Positions 1 to 8,952 of a DNA stretch of 64,000 bases are shown piece after piece. The notes beneath the pieces are model-generated. The model did no database searches. It was given only the letters and a program-made list of their open reading frames with translations, and was not told the DNA's origin. Position numbers and translations under genes: made by a program. Location of the stretch: positions 930,001-994,000 of the forward strand of contig NZ_JBLUOA010000001.1 of the NCBI RefSeq assembly GCF_048060095.1, written 5' to 3'. The stretch's first letter is position 1; the number at the start of each line of letters is the position of its first letter. The stretch is from JBLUOA01 sp048060095 (GTDB taxonomy: Bacteria > Pseudomonadota > Alphaproteobacteria > Rhodobacterales > Rhodobacteraceae).

Positions 1-1
1 C

Positions 2-331
2 AAGGTCGGGGCGGCGCTGCGCACGACAACGGGCGCGGTCTTTTCCGGCTGTAACGTCGAAAACGTTGCCTATCCCGAAGGAACCTGTGCCGAGGCGGGT
101 GCGATTGCAGCAATGGTGGCTGCGGGCGAGACGCGGATTGCCGAGGTCGCGGTGATTGCCGACAGCCCGTCGCCAGTGCCGCCTTGCGGCGGGTGTCGTC
201 AAAAGTTGGCCGAATTCGCAGATGGCGACGTGGTTGTGACGATGGCAACGACTGCGGGCCAAAGTGCAACCCTGACAGTGGCCGAATTGCTACCGGGGCG
301 CTTTGCCGCAGACCACATGGGGAACGGCTGA
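2..331 (+). CDS. cdd: Cytidine deaminase, C-terminal part (5' end outside window)
   Basis: Deaminates cytidine and deoxycytidine to uridine and deoxyuridine in the cytoplasm. The frame is open from base 2, so the start lies upstream of the window. The zinc site of the family is visible: the TCAE motif (one Cys ligand and the catalytic Glu) and the PCGGCRQ motif with the other two Cys ligands. The NVENVAYPEG stretch before TCAE is also typical. It is the first visible gene of a salvage operon; deoA starts 2 nt after its stop. Only about 109 residues are seen, so the total length cannot be compared with the family. Confidence 0.93.
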   Translation, partial: KVGAALRTTTGAVFSGCNVENVAYPEGTCAEAGAIAAMVAAGETRIAEVAVIADSPSPVPPCGGCRQKLAEFADGDVVVTMATTAGQSATLTVAELLPGRFAADHMGNG

Positions 332-333
332 CG

Positions 334-1638
334 ATGGATGCGCGCGCGATCATTGCGCAATTGCGGGACGGCGGGTCGTTGTCTGCCGACGAACTCACGT
401 GGGTCGCACGGGGGCTTGCCTCGGGCGAAGTGACGGACGCCCAAGCGGGCGCCTTCGCGATGGCGGTTTTGCTGAACGGTATCGGAAATGATGGCCGCGT
501 CGCGCTGACCGAAGCGATGCGAGACAGCGGCGACGTTTTGTCGTGGGACTTGCCCGGCCCGGTCATCGACAAACACTCGACGGGCGGGGTTGGCGATTGC
601 ACCTCGCTGATCCTCGCCCCGGCACTAGCGGCCTGCGGGGCCTATGTTCCAATGATCTCCGGTCGTGGGTTGGGGCACACGGGCGGGACACTTGATAAGC
701 TTGAGGCGATACCGGGCGTTCAAACCGAAGTTTCCGAAGATCGCTTTCGTCAGATCGTCGCGGATGTTGGCTGCGCAATCGTCAGCGCGAGCGCTGATGT
801 CGCGCCCGCCGACAAACGGCTTTACGCCATCCGCGATATTACAGGCACGGTCGAGAGTATCGATCTGATCACGGCGTCGATCCTGTCAAAGAAGCTCGCC
901 GCGGGACTTGAGGGCTTGGTGCTTGACGTGAAGACCGGCTCCGGCGCGTTTATGGAGTCGTTGGAGGCTGCCGAAAAACTGGCGCAAGCGCTGGTTACGA
1001 CCGCAAACGGGGCTGGGTGTCCGACGACCGCCTTGGTGACGGATATGAGCCAACCATTGGCCCCCTCAGCCGGAAACGCGGTAGAGGTGGCCGACTGCAT
1101 GAAAGCCCTGTCAGGCGACGTCGACACACCGCTGGCGGAATTGACGTGCGCCTTGGGTGGGGAGCTTTTGGCGGCGGGTCGGTTGGCGACCGATGCGGAG
1201 GCGGGCGGCGGCGCGATACGGGCCACCTTGACCGATGGTCGCGCGATGGAGCGGTTTGACCAGATGATCGCCGCGTTGGGCGGGCCGACAGCGATTTCAG
1301 AAGTCTGGCAAGATGTGTTGCCGAAGGCCGCCGTGACCGTCGATGTCCCCGCGCAATCCGGCGGGCAGATCGCTGCGATTGATACCAAAGCCCTCGGCCT
1401 TGCCGTCGTGCACCTCGGCGGCGGGCGATTGAAAGGCGGCGACGTGATTGACCCGTCTGTCGGGCTGTCGAACATCGCCCGGATCGGCGCGCAAGTTGAT
1501 GAGGGCGTGCCACTTGCGCAAATCTACGCCGCAAACGACGATCAGGCGAACGCGGCCGCGAAGGCGGTTTCGGCGGCGTTTTCGTTCGCTGATGATCCCG
1601 AGATCCCGCCACTCATCTACAAAAGGGTTTCTGCATGA
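334..1638 (+). CDS. deoA: Thymidine phosphorylase
   Basis: Phosphorolysis of thymidine to thymine and deoxyribose-1-phosphate, in the cytoplasm. At 434 residues it has the usual family length (about 440). Family signatures are present: KHSTGGVGD in the phosphate-binding loop and SGRGLGHTGGTLDKLE. I chose ATG 334 because it begins MDARAIIAQLRDGG, matching the family N-terminus; a longer reading from 184 would overlap cdd in another frame. It sits 2 nt after cdd and overlaps deoB by ATGA, so it is part of the cdd-deoA-deoB-add-upp operon. Its product deoxyribose-1-phosphate is the substrate of the next gene product. Confidence 0.96.
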   Translation: MDARAIIAQLRDGGSLSADELTWVARGLASGEVTDAQAGAFAMAVLLNGIGNDGRVALTEAMRDSGDVLSWDLPGPVIDKHSTGGVGDCTSLILAPALAACGAYVPMISGRGLGHTGGTLDKLEAIPGVQTEVSEDRFRQIVADVGCAIVSASADVAPADKRLYAIRDITGTVESIDLITASILSKKLAAGLEGLVLDVKTGSGAFMESLEAAEKLAQALVTTANGAGCPTTALVTDMSQPLAPSAGNAVEVADCMKALSGDVDTPLAELTCALGGELLAAGRLATDAEAGGGAIRATLTDGRAMERFDQMIAALGGPTAISEVWQDVLPKAAVTVDVPAQSGGQIAAIDTKALGLAVVHLGGGRLKGGDVIDPSVGLSNIARIGAQVDEGVPLAQIYAANDDQANAAAKAVSAAFSFADDPEIPPLIYKRVSA

Positions 1639-2846
1639 CCCGCGCTTTTTTGGTTGTTCTGGATTCAGTCGGTTGCGGCGGCGCGCCGGATGCGGACCAG
1701 TTCTTTAATGGCAAGACACCGGATACCGGGGCGAACACGGTCGCGCATATCGCCCAAGCCTGCGCCGAAGGACGCGCGGAGGATGGGCGTAGTGGGCCGC
1801 TGCACATTCCGACACTGGACGCGCTTGGCCTTGGGGCGTCGGTGCGGCTCGCGTCTGGCGACACGACGCCGGGGCTCGACGCGCCGCCGACCGGGCGTTG
1901 GGGCGCTGCGACCGAAATCTCCAAGGGCAAGGACACGCCGTCAGGCCACTGGGAACTGGCCGGCGTTCCGGTTCCGTGGGAGTGGCATTTTTTCCCTGAC
2001 GAAACCCCCTGCTTCCCCGCCGATCTGGTCGACGAAGTGTGCCGCAAGGCCAATGTCAACGGTATCCTCGGCAACCGCCATGCCCCCGGCACCGCCATTA
2101 TCGAAGCGGAAGGGGCCGAGCACATGAGAACCGGCTGGCCGATCTGCTACACCTCCGCCGACAGCGTTTTCCAGATCGCCGCCCATGAAGAGACGTTCGG
2201 GCTGGATCGACTGTTACAGCTTTGCGAAGCGATGGCCCCGACGCTGCACGGCATGAAAGTGGGTCGCGTGATCGCGAGGCCGTTTGTCGGGTCCGAAGCC
2301 GACGGGTTTACCCGCACGACCAACCGCCGCGACTTTGCTATCGCGCCGCCCAAGCCGACCCTTTGTGACTGGGTGCAAGATTCGGGGCGGCGAGTCTATG
2401 CGATTGGAAAGATTGGCGATATCTTTTCCAAACGCGGAATTGATGAGGTCCGCAAGGGCGACGATCGGGCCTTGATGTCGCATCTGACGGACCTCGTCCG
2501 CGACGCCGAAGAGGGCAGCCTGACATTTGCGAATTTCGTCGAGTTCGACAGCCTGTTTGGGCATCGCCGCGATGTTTCAGGCTACGCAAAGGCACTGGAA
2601 TGGTTCGATGCTGAGATCAGCAAGGTGATCGCCAATCTACGGCAGGGTGATCTGCTGGTTCTGACAGCCGACCACGGCAATGATCCGACGTGGACCGGCA
2701 CCGACCACACTCGCGAACGGGTGCCGGTTTTGATCCACGGCGCAGGCTCAGGCGAAATCGGCCATTGCGCTTTTGCGGATGTCGGGGCAAGCGTAGCCAC
2801 TCATCTGGGCGTGACGCCGCAAGGGCCGGGACGGAGCTTTCTATGA
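1635..2846 (+). CDS. deoB: Phosphopentomutase
   Basis: Interconverts (deoxy)ribose-1-phosphate and (deoxy)ribose-5-phosphate, linking nucleoside phosphorolysis to central carbon metabolism. 403 residues, the usual size for DeoB. It belongs to the alkaline-phosphatase-like metalloenzymes: the N-terminal LVVLDSVGCGGAPDA holds the first metal Asp, and TADHGNDPTWTGTDHTRE near the C-terminus supplies the conserved Asp and His metal ligands. Start and stop overlap both neighbours by ATGA, which indicates translational coupling within the salvage operon. Confidence 0.96.
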   Translation: MTRAFLVVLDSVGCGGAPDADQFFNGKTPDTGANTVAHIAQACAEGRAEDGRSGPLHIPTLDALGLGASVRLASGDTTPGLDAPPTGRWGAATEISKGKDTPSGHWELAGVPVPWEWHFFPDETPCFPADLVDEVCRKANVNGILGNRHAPGTAIIEAEGAEHMRTGWPICYTSADSVFQIAAHEETFGLDRLLQLCEAMAPTLHGMKVGRVIARPFVGSEADGFTRTTNRRDFAIAPPKPTLCDWVQDSGRRVYAIGKIGDIFSKRGIDEVRKGDDRALMSHLTDLVRDAEEGSLTFANFVEFDSLFGHRRDVSGYAKALEWFDAEISKVIANLRQGDLLVLTADHGNDPTWTGTDHTRERVPVLIHGAGSGEIGHCAFADVGASVATHLGVTPQGPGRSFL

Positions 2847-3862
2847 CCGATCAGGACAACAACATCCTTTCGCACAGCGCCGTCCGCGCCATGCCGAAGG
2901 TCGAACTGCACCTTCACCTTGAGGGCGCCGCGCCGCCGGATTTCATCCGCGGGCTCGCACAGGAAAAGGGGATGAACCTGAGCGGTGTGTTCGATGAGGT
3001 CGGGGGCTACGCCTATACGGATTTCGTTCACTTTCTGCGGGTTTATGAGGCCGCGACCGAAACCTTGAAAGCGCCCGAGGATTATCACCGCCTGACGCGT
3101 GCCGTGCTCGCGGAAAGCGCGGCGCATGGCGTGATTTACTCTGAAACATTCCTGTCCCCCGATTTTTGCGGTGGCGGTGATGTCGGGGCGTGGCGCGAAT
3201 ACCTCGCCGCCATTCAGGAAGCCGCGGATGAGGCGGAGCGTGCAGATGGTATCGTCTTGCGCGGCATCGTTACGGCGGTCCGCCATTTCGGGCCCGAGAA
3301 AGGCCGCGCCGCCGCGCGTTGCGCCGCAGAAACGGCGGGCGACTGGCTGGTCGGGTTCGGGTTGGCCGGGGATGAAAACGCCGGGAAGCCGCAGGATTTC
3401 GCCTATTCCTTTGATATGGCGAAGGAGGCCGGGCTGCGCCTCACCGCGCACGCGGGTGAATGGGGCGGGCCCCAATCGGTGAAGGATGCGCTGTCACTGG
3501 GCATCGAACGGGTCGGGCATGGCGTCCGGGCGATTGAGGACGACGCCCTTGTCGATCAACTGGCCGAAGACGGAATCGTGCTTGAGGTTTGTCCGGGGTC
3601 GAACGTTGTGCTGGGCGTCTATCCTCGTTGGGATGCGCACCCGATTGAAAAACTGCGCGACCGGGGCGTGAAAGTTACCGTTTCGACCGACGATCCGCCG
3701 TTCTTCCACACCACGATGAGCTATGAATATGACCGCCTGGCGGACATCTTTGGCTGGGATGAAAGCGTATTCGCGTCGCTGAACGAAACCGCCGCCAACG
3801 CCGCGTTCTGCAACGATGAAACCCGCGCCAAAATATTGAAGAGACTGGAGAAAACCTCATGA
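2843..3862 (+). CDS. add: Adenosine deaminase
   Basis: Deaminates adenosine (and deoxyadenosine) to inosine. 339 residues. Zinc and catalytic motifs of the amidohydrolase fold are in order: HLHLEG at residues 23-28, HAGE in the middle, VGHG, and STDDP near the C-terminus. I chose ATG 2843 because it overlaps the deoB stop as ATGA and gives MTDQDNN followed soon by MPKVELHLHLEGA; the in-frame extension to 2690 lies inside deoB. The gene overlaps upp by 4 nt. The short adenine deaminase group is related, but the operon context fits adenosine. Confidence 0.9.
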   Translation: MTDQDNNILSHSAVRAMPKVELHLHLEGAAPPDFIRGLAQEKGMNLSGVFDEVGGYAYTDFVHFLRVYEAATETLKAPEDYHRLTRAVLAESAAHGVIYSETFLSPDFCGGGDVGAWREYLAAIQEAADEAERADGIVLRGIVTAVRHFGPEKGRAAARCAAETAGDWLVGFGLAGDENAGKPQDFAYSFDMAKEAGLRLTAHAGEWGGPQSVKDALSLGIERVGHGVRAIEDDALVDQLAEDGIVLEVCPGSNVVLGVYPRWDAHPIEKLRDRGVKVTVSTDDPPFFHTTMSYEYDRLADIFGWDESVFASLNETAANAAFCNDETRAKILKRLEKTS

Positions 3863-4491
3863 GCGAGCATGTTAAAGTCGTCGATCATCCGTTGGTGCAG
3901 CACAAGCTGACCCTGATGCGGCAGAAAGGGACGCCCACGGCGGGGTTCCGCCAGCTTCTGCGGGAGATCAGCCAACTGCTCGCTTATGAGGTGACGCGCG
4001 ATCTGGCGATGACGACAAAGCGGATCGAAACGCCGATGGAGCCGATGGACGCACCGACGCTTGACGGCAAGAAGCTCGCGCTGATTTCGATCTTGCGGGC
4101 GGGGAATGGGCTGCTGGATGGCGTTCTGGAATTGATCCCGTCGGCCCGTGTCGGCTTTGTCGGGCTGTATCGGGACGAAGAGACGCTGCAACCGGTGCAG
4201 TATTACTTCAAGGTTCCCGAGGCGATGGAAGATCGCTTGGTGATCGCAGTCGACCCGATGCTTGCGACCGGCAACTCCTCAGTCGCGGCTATTGATTTGC
4301 TGAAAGGGGCGGGCGCGAAAGATATCATTTTCATGTGCCTGCTTGCCGCGCCCGAAGGGGTTGCCCGGATGAAAGAGGCGCACCCGGATGTGCCGATCGT
4401 CACCGCCGCAATTGACGAGAAACTGAACGAAAACGGCTATATCGTGCCGGGTCTTGGCGACGCGGGCGACCGGATGTTCGGAACGAAGTAA
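3859..4491 (+). CDS. upp: Uracil phosphoribosyltransferase
   Basis: Converts uracil and PRPP to UMP, recovering the base released by the upstream enzymes. 210 residues, normal length. The PRPP-binding signature is VIAVDPMLATGNSS, with the family-specific ILRAGNG and the C-terminal NGYIVPGLGDAGDRMFGT. Last gene of the operon, coupled to add by ATGA. Its TAA stop is immediately followed by the stop codon of the convergent gene, so no terminator fits between them. Confidence 0.97.
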   Translation: MSEHVKVVDHPLVQHKLTLMRQKGTPTAGFRQLLREISQLLAYEVTRDLAMTTKRIETPMEPMDAPTLDGKKLALISILRAGNGLLDGVLELIPSARVGFVGLYRDEETLQPVQYYFKVPEAMEDRLVIAVDPMLATGNSSVAAIDLLKGAGAKDIIFMCLLAAPEGVARMKEAHPDVPIVTAAIDEKLNENGYIVPGLGDAGDRMFGTK

Positions 4492-5508
4492 CTATCCGCC
4501 GCAGATGTTCTGAAGGCCGATCCAATCGCCATCTGATAGAATCGGTTTTGGGGCCGCCTGCCCGCTAAGGGGGTCGGCCTCAATCAGCGGCAGCGTGGTT
4601 TCGCCCGAAATATCAACCGCGTAGGCGTAGGGCGACGATGGAACGCCGGCGTCGGCAAAGCTAAGCAGCAGCCGATCATCGGCCACTGTCATCTGCGGCG
4701 TAACAAGCAACCTTTCTGCATATTCGGCCAGCGTTTCGTCCGAGATTTCGCCGGTCGTCAACAACCGGAACGTCGCGTACGGCCCCAGCGCCGAGAGCAT
4801 TCGTTCAAACGGATCGCGAAGCGCGGCGCGGGCGGCTTCGGACAGCACAAAACCGGCGACGACGGCAGGGTCTTCGTGATCTTCGACCAACCCGCGGTTC
4901 AGCAGGATATAGCCGCCCGGCAGGTGTTCGGATTCAGCGACACCGGCCCTTAGGACCACCAGTTCGCGAGTTTCCGGCGTGATCCGCATCCGCAATCGGT
5001 TTAGCGCCCGGTCGCCATTCGCCGTGCTGCAACTATCGCCCGACAGCCTGCGGATATTGTCGAGCAATCGTCCGCCGATATCGGCTTTCGTAACGTCCGG
5101 CACAACGGACGCGGTATGCTGCACCAACGCGCCCGGCAGCCAGAACATCACCAGCGCCAGCACCGCCGCGATACTGCCGACGAACGCGAAAAGGCGCAGC
5201 CGACCGGGCCGGGGAACGCGCCGCGCAACGGCGGCAAGCACCTTGTCGATAGCACGGATCATCGTGTCGTCTTCCAGTTCCAATGTCTCGGTGCCGTCGG
5301 GATCGGGGGAAAACAGCGCCGGACGCGTGCCGGGGTTCAGCCGGGTGATCGCGGGCAGGGACCAATGCGCGAGCGCCTGATCATTCTTGTCTGTCAGCAC
5401 CACCGTCGCATCCCCGAATGAGACAATAACATCCCGCCGCTGGCTGTCCGGGGACGCCCGCCAAAGGCCGGTCGATTCCAGCCGTTGATATTTCTTTAGC
5501 GCCGTCAT
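4492..5508 (-). CDS. Unknown single-pass membrane protein
   Basis: 338 residues, function not recognised. Residues 1-100 are a soluble domain with many beta-like segments, followed by one strong membrane segment at about 105-127, then a C-terminal region of about 210 residues. That region contains an AVVAGFVLSEAARAALRDP stretch which loosely recalls the position of the HExxH helix of M48 peptidases, but the zinc motif itself is absent, so this is only a speculation. ATG 5508 was chosen because upstream residues in the longer frame are low in hydrophobicity and rich in Arg, like non-coding frames. The Shine-Dalgarno is weak. It abuts upp tail to tail. Confidence 0.75.
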   Translation of the reverse strand: MTALKKYQRLESTGLWRASPDSQRRDVIVSFGDATVVLTDKNDQALAHWSLPAITRLNPGTRPALFSPDPDGTETLELEDDTMIRAIDKVLAAVARRVPRPGRLRLFAFVGSIAAVLALVMFWLPGALVQHTASVVPDVTKADIGGRLLDNIRRLSGDSCSTANGDRALNRLRMRITPETRELVVLRAGVAESEHLPGGYILLNRGLVEDHEDPAVVAGFVLSEAARAALRDPFERMLSALGPYATFRLLTTGEISDETLAEYAERLLVTPQMTVADDRLLLSFADAGVPSSPYAYAVDISGETTLPLIEADPLSGQAAPKPILSDGDWIGLQNICGG

Positions 5509-5584
5509 GCTGCCGGACGCGCCCTGCCTGTTTTTTGCTGCCTTCGTGCGGAAGGTTACAGCAGCCGTCGGACTCCGGCAATGA

Positions 5585-7216
5585 TCAGAGCGACTTGGCC
5601 AGCGTGCGAAGTTCGAATTTCTGGATCTTACCGGTCGACGTTTTTGGCAGTTCGCAGAACACAACCTTTTTCGGCGTCTTGAACCCGGCGAGTTTTCCGC
5701 GGGCGAAGGCGATCAGTTCTTCCTCGCTCGCCTCGGCGCCGTCTTTCAATTCAACGAAGGCGCACGGCACTTCGCCCCATTTTTCGTCGGGCTTCGCAAC
5801 GACCGCGCAGAGGGACACGGCGGGATGGTGGGCGAGGATGCCTTCGACCTCGACCGAGGAAATATTCTCTCCGCCCGAAATGATGATGTCCTTCGCGCGG
5901 TCGGCGATTTTGATGTATCCGTCCTCGAACTGATAGGCGATGTCGCCGGATCGGAAGTAGCCGCCGCGAAACGCCTCGGCGGTGGCGTCGGGGTTCTTCA
6001 GATACCCTTTCATCACCGAATTGCCACGGATCATGATTTCGCCCTGTGTCGCCGCGTCTTTCGGTGCGGGCGCCAGCGTTTCGGAATCGCGCACCGTAAT
6101 ATCCTCCATCATCGGCATGGGGATTCCGGTCCGGGCCTTGATCGCGGCGCGGTCGTCTTCGGGCAGATCGTTCCAGCGGTCGCTGTGCCACAGGCATTCG
6201 GTGACGTGGCCGTACGTTTCGGTCAGCCCATAAACTTGCGTGACGTTGAAGCCGAGCGGTTCAACCGCTTTCAGGGTCGCGGCGGGGGGCGGGGCGCCTG
6301 CGGTGAAAACCTCGACCGTGTGATCGAAATCGCGGCGGTCCGCGTCGTCGGCGTTGACCAGCATGTTCAGAACAATCGGTGCGCCCCCGAAATGCGTCGC
6401 GCCGTGATCGGCAATCGCGTCATAGACCGCCGCAGCCGTGATATCGCGACAACAGATGATGGTCCCGCCAAGCAGCGGCATCATCCACGTATGGTTCCAG
6501 CCGTTGCAATGGAACAGCGGCACGATGGTCAGGTAGCGCGGGTAAAGCGTCAGCCCCCAACTGACGACCGTTCCCATCGTCATCAGATAAGCCCCCCGGT
6601 GATGGTAGACGACCCCCTTCGGTCGCCCGGTCGTGCCCGACGTGTAGTTGAGCGCGAGGCTTTCCCATTCGTCCGTCGGCATGATCCAGTCAAACGCTGG
6701 ATCGCCTGTGGCCAGCAAATCCTCGTATTCGGTGTAGTTGCCGGTGGCGGGATGGCCAGCCTGGGCATCGCCAACCTCGATCACCGTGGGTGCTGGACCT
6801 TCCATGATCGCAATTGCGGCTTCGGCAAGCGGCAGGAACTGCGGATCGACAAGCAGCACTTTGGCCTCGCCGTGGTCAAAGATGTAAGCAACCGTATCCG
6901 CCTCAAGCCTCGTGTTGATGGTGTTGAGAACGGCACCGGCAGCTGGCACGCCAAAATGCGCCTCGGCCTGCGCGGGTAAATTGGGCAGCAGCGTGGCGAC
7001 CACATCGCCCGGTTCGACACCCAGCTTGGTCAAACCCGATGCCAGCCTGCTGACCCGGTCGTAATAGTCCTGATATGTGGCGCGGTGGTCGCCATAAAGC
7101 ACGGCCTCCCGCTCTGGCCAGATTTGCGCAGCGCGGCGCAGATGCGACAGAGGTGTCAGCGGAACATGGTTCGCCTCACATTTCTCCAGCCCGGTTTCAT
7201 CCCTGAGCCAACCCAT
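5585..7216 (-). CDS. AMP-dependent acyl-CoA synthetase (DmdB-like)
   Basis: Activates a carboxylic acid with ATP and CoA through an acyl-adenylate. 543 residues. The ATP-binding loop YTSGTTGRPKG is at 191-201, the motif YGLTET in the middle, and the C-terminal adenylation lysine in PKTSTGKIQK at about 530. The family of medium-chain ligases that includes DmdB (3-methylmercaptopropionyl-CoA ligase of roseobacters) has this size and the GWNHTW/CNGWNH region, so a DMSP-demethylation role is possible, but other short or medium-chain acids fit as well. It is transcribed alone; the divergent transporter gene starts 146 nt away. Confidence 0.88.
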   Translation of the reverse strand: MGWLRDETGLEKCEANHVPLTPLSHLRRAAQIWPEREAVLYGDHRATYQDYYDRVSRLASGLTKLGVEPGDVVATLLPNLPAQAEAHFGVPAAGAVLNTINTRLEADTVAYIFDHGEAKVLLVDPQFLPLAEAAIAIMEGPAPTVIEVGDAQAGHPATGNYTEYEDLLATGDPAFDWIMPTDEWESLALNYTSGTTGRPKGVVYHHRGAYLMTMGTVVSWGLTLYPRYLTIVPLFHCNGWNHTWMMPLLGGTIICCRDITAAAVYDAIADHGATHFGGAPIVLNMLVNADDADRRDFDHTVEVFTAGAPPPAATLKAVEPLGFNVTQVYGLTETYGHVTECLWHSDRWNDLPEDDRAAIKARTGIPMPMMEDITVRDSETLAPAPKDAATQGEIMIRGNSVMKGYLKNPDATAEAFRGGYFRSGDIAYQFEDGYIKIADRAKDIIISGGENISSVEVEGILAHHPAVSLCAVVAKPDEKWGEVPCAFVELKDGAEASEEELIAFARGKLAGFKTPKKVVFCELPKTSTGKIQKFELRTLAKSL

Positions 7217-7362
7217 GATTGACCTCCCTCATATCACATCGGTGCGGACCATCTAAGGACACGCCCGCGCGCGATAGCAATAAAAATCCGCATGGTAAGA
7301 GCAGGCTGGCGACACTTCGTGGTTTCCGATAGCCGGAATGGATAGCGCAATACGGGCACCGG

Positions 7363-8274
7363 ATGGACGGAAACAACACATTGAAGGGCGGTATGTTCAT
7401 CCTGATGGCGATGGGCATTCTTGGGTTCATCGACAACTTCTTTGGTCCGATTTCCGAAGATGGCGGGCTTTGGCAGTTCCATGCCGTCCGAACGACGATG
7501 TCGATTTTGGTTTTCGTGGTCTATGCGCGGATCAAGGGCGTGTCGCTTAGGCCGACGCGGTTTTTGCCGGTCTTGGGGCGCAGCGTGATCCTGGGGATTG
7601 GGATGCTGATCTATTTTGGCTGCCTCGGCCTTTTGCCGATTGCCCAAGTCGCGGCGGGCCTGTTCACGTCGCCAATTTGGGTGCTGATCTTTTCAATACT
7701 GTTCTTCGGTGTCCGAGTCGGGTTGTGGCGGTTTCTTGCGATGATCGCAGGGTTCGTTGGTGTTCTGCTGATCCTGCGGCCGGACCCCTCGGCGCTGTCC
7801 TTCCTGACCATCGCACCAATCTTTGCCGGGGCGTTCTGGGGGCTTGGGATGCTGACAACCCGCGCGTGGTGCGAGGCGGAAAATTCGCTGACCCTGACAC
7901 TGGTCAGCTTTCTGGTGCTCGGCGGGGCGGGAGTTATCGGCGTAACTGTATTCACCCTCTGGCCCGTGGGGGAGGGCGATCCGGGGTTCCTTCTAAGAGG
8001 ATGGCAACCGCTCACGCCGCGCTTTCTGTTCTGGTGCGCGGTGCAGGCAGTGGGGTCGGTGATTGCCGTCGATCTATTGGCGCGAGGATATCAGCAGGGG
8101 GAGGCGTCGTTCGTGACCGTGTTCGAATACTCCTTCCTGATTTTTGCGGCGGGTTGGTCCTTTATCCTCTGGGGGCAGGGGGTCGATTTGCAGGGTGCGG
8201 TCGGCATCGCCGTGATTATTGCATCCGGCGCGGTTCTTGCTTTGCGTGGGCGCGCGGATGAGGCGGCGGTATGA
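7363..8274 (+). CDS. EamA/DMT-family membrane transporter
   Basis: 303 residues with about ten hydrophobic segments arranged as two EamA repeats, as in drug/metabolite transporters of the inner membrane. It starts with MDGNNTLKGGMFILMAMGILGFIDNF; the second Met at 7393 is a possible alternative start. The substrate cannot be read from the sequence. The stop overlaps the start of the sulfotransferase gene by ATGA, so the two are co-translated and may share a substrate or pathway. Confidence 0.85.
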   Translation: MDGNNTLKGGMFILMAMGILGFIDNFFGPISEDGGLWQFHAVRTTMSILVFVVYARIKGVSLRPTRFLPVLGRSVILGIGMLIYFGCLGLLPIAQVAAGLFTSPIWVLIFSILFFGVRVGLWRFLAMIAGFVGVLLILRPDPSALSFLTIAPIFAGAFWGLGMLTTRAWCEAENSLTLTLVSFLVLGGAGVIGVTVFTLWPVGEGDPGFLLRGWQPLTPRFLFWCAVQAVGSVIAVDLLARGYQQGEASFVTVFEYSFLIFAAGWSFILWGQGVDLQGAVGIAVIIASGAVLALRGRADEAAV

Positions 8275-8918
8275 TTGTCTCGCGCGGGCGGCGGTATATC
8301 TTCGTGCATATTCCAAAGACCGGCGGCACATCGCTCGCGCTCGCCCTCGAAGCGCGGGCGATGAAGGATGACATCATGCTTGGCGATACGCCGAAGGCTG
8401 TTCGGCGGCGGAGGCGGGTGCGGGGAATGGCGACCTCCGGGCGGCTTTGGAAACACTCGCGCCTGACAGACATCTATGGGCTGGTGTCGCAGGAGGAAAT
8501 TGAGAGCTTTTTTGTCTTCACTCTCGTTCGCAATCCGTGGGACCGGATGGTGAGCTATTATCATTGGCTGCGGGACCAATCCTTCGATCACCCGGCCGTG
8601 GAATTGTCGAAGCAGGTCGGGTTTTCGCCATTCCTGAATGCGCCCGAAACGGTGGAGGCATTCCGAAGCTCCGGTCTCAACAGCTATATTCGCGACCGAA
8701 ACGGAGCGGAGCGGTGCGATCACTTCATCAGGTTGGAGTATTTGACCGAGGACATTGCCCCGCTTCAGAAGCATCTGGGCTTCACGCTCGACATCCCGCA
8801 TGTCAATTCGTCCGAGCGGACGCAGGATTATCGCGCGGCATATGATGATGCCGATATCGCGCTAGTGGCCGATCTGTTTACTGATGAGGTCGAACGTTTC
8901 GGCTATCGGTTCGAATAG
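8271..8918 (+). CDS. Sulfotransferase family 2-like protein
   Basis: 215 residues. The PAPS-binding 5'-phosphosulfate loop is at residues 14-21 (IPKTGGTS), directly after a short N-terminal strand. The 3'-phosphate site is LVRNPWDRMVSYYHW at about 86-99, with Arg87 and Ser95. These match the Golgi-type sulfotransferase family common in marine bacteria, which modify glycans or lipids. The acceptor is unknown. Coupled to the upstream EamA transporter by a 4-nt overlap. A strong hairpin starts at the last base of its stop codon. Confidence 0.82.
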   Translation: MIVSRGRRYIFVHIPKTGGTSLALALEARAMKDDIMLGDTPKAVRRRRRVRGMATSGRLWKHSRLTDIYGLVSQEEIESFFVFTLVRNPWDRMVSYYHWLRDQSFDHPAVELSKQVGFSPFLNAPETVEAFRSSGLNSYIRDRNGAERCDHFIRLEYLTEDIAPLQKHLGFTLDIPHVNSSERTQDYRAAYDDADIALVADLFTDEVERFGYRFE

Positions 8919-8946
8919 GGGTTGGCAGTTCGTAACGGCCAACCCC
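8918..8946. terminator. Hairpin between convergent genes, likely bidirectional terminator
   Basis: A 9-bp perfect stem, GGGGTTGGC pairing with GCCAACCCC, with an 11-nt loop, fills the 34-nt gap between the sulfotransferase gene (plus) and the fadB-type gene (minus). No long U tract follows on either strand, so efficiency as an intrinsic terminator is uncertain. Confidence 0.7.
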
Positions 8947-8952
8947 GCATAA

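Noticed and set aside
5825..6979. Long open frame opposite the acyl-CoA synthetase gene
   Set aside because: Composition typical of a shadow frame, no recognisable domain.
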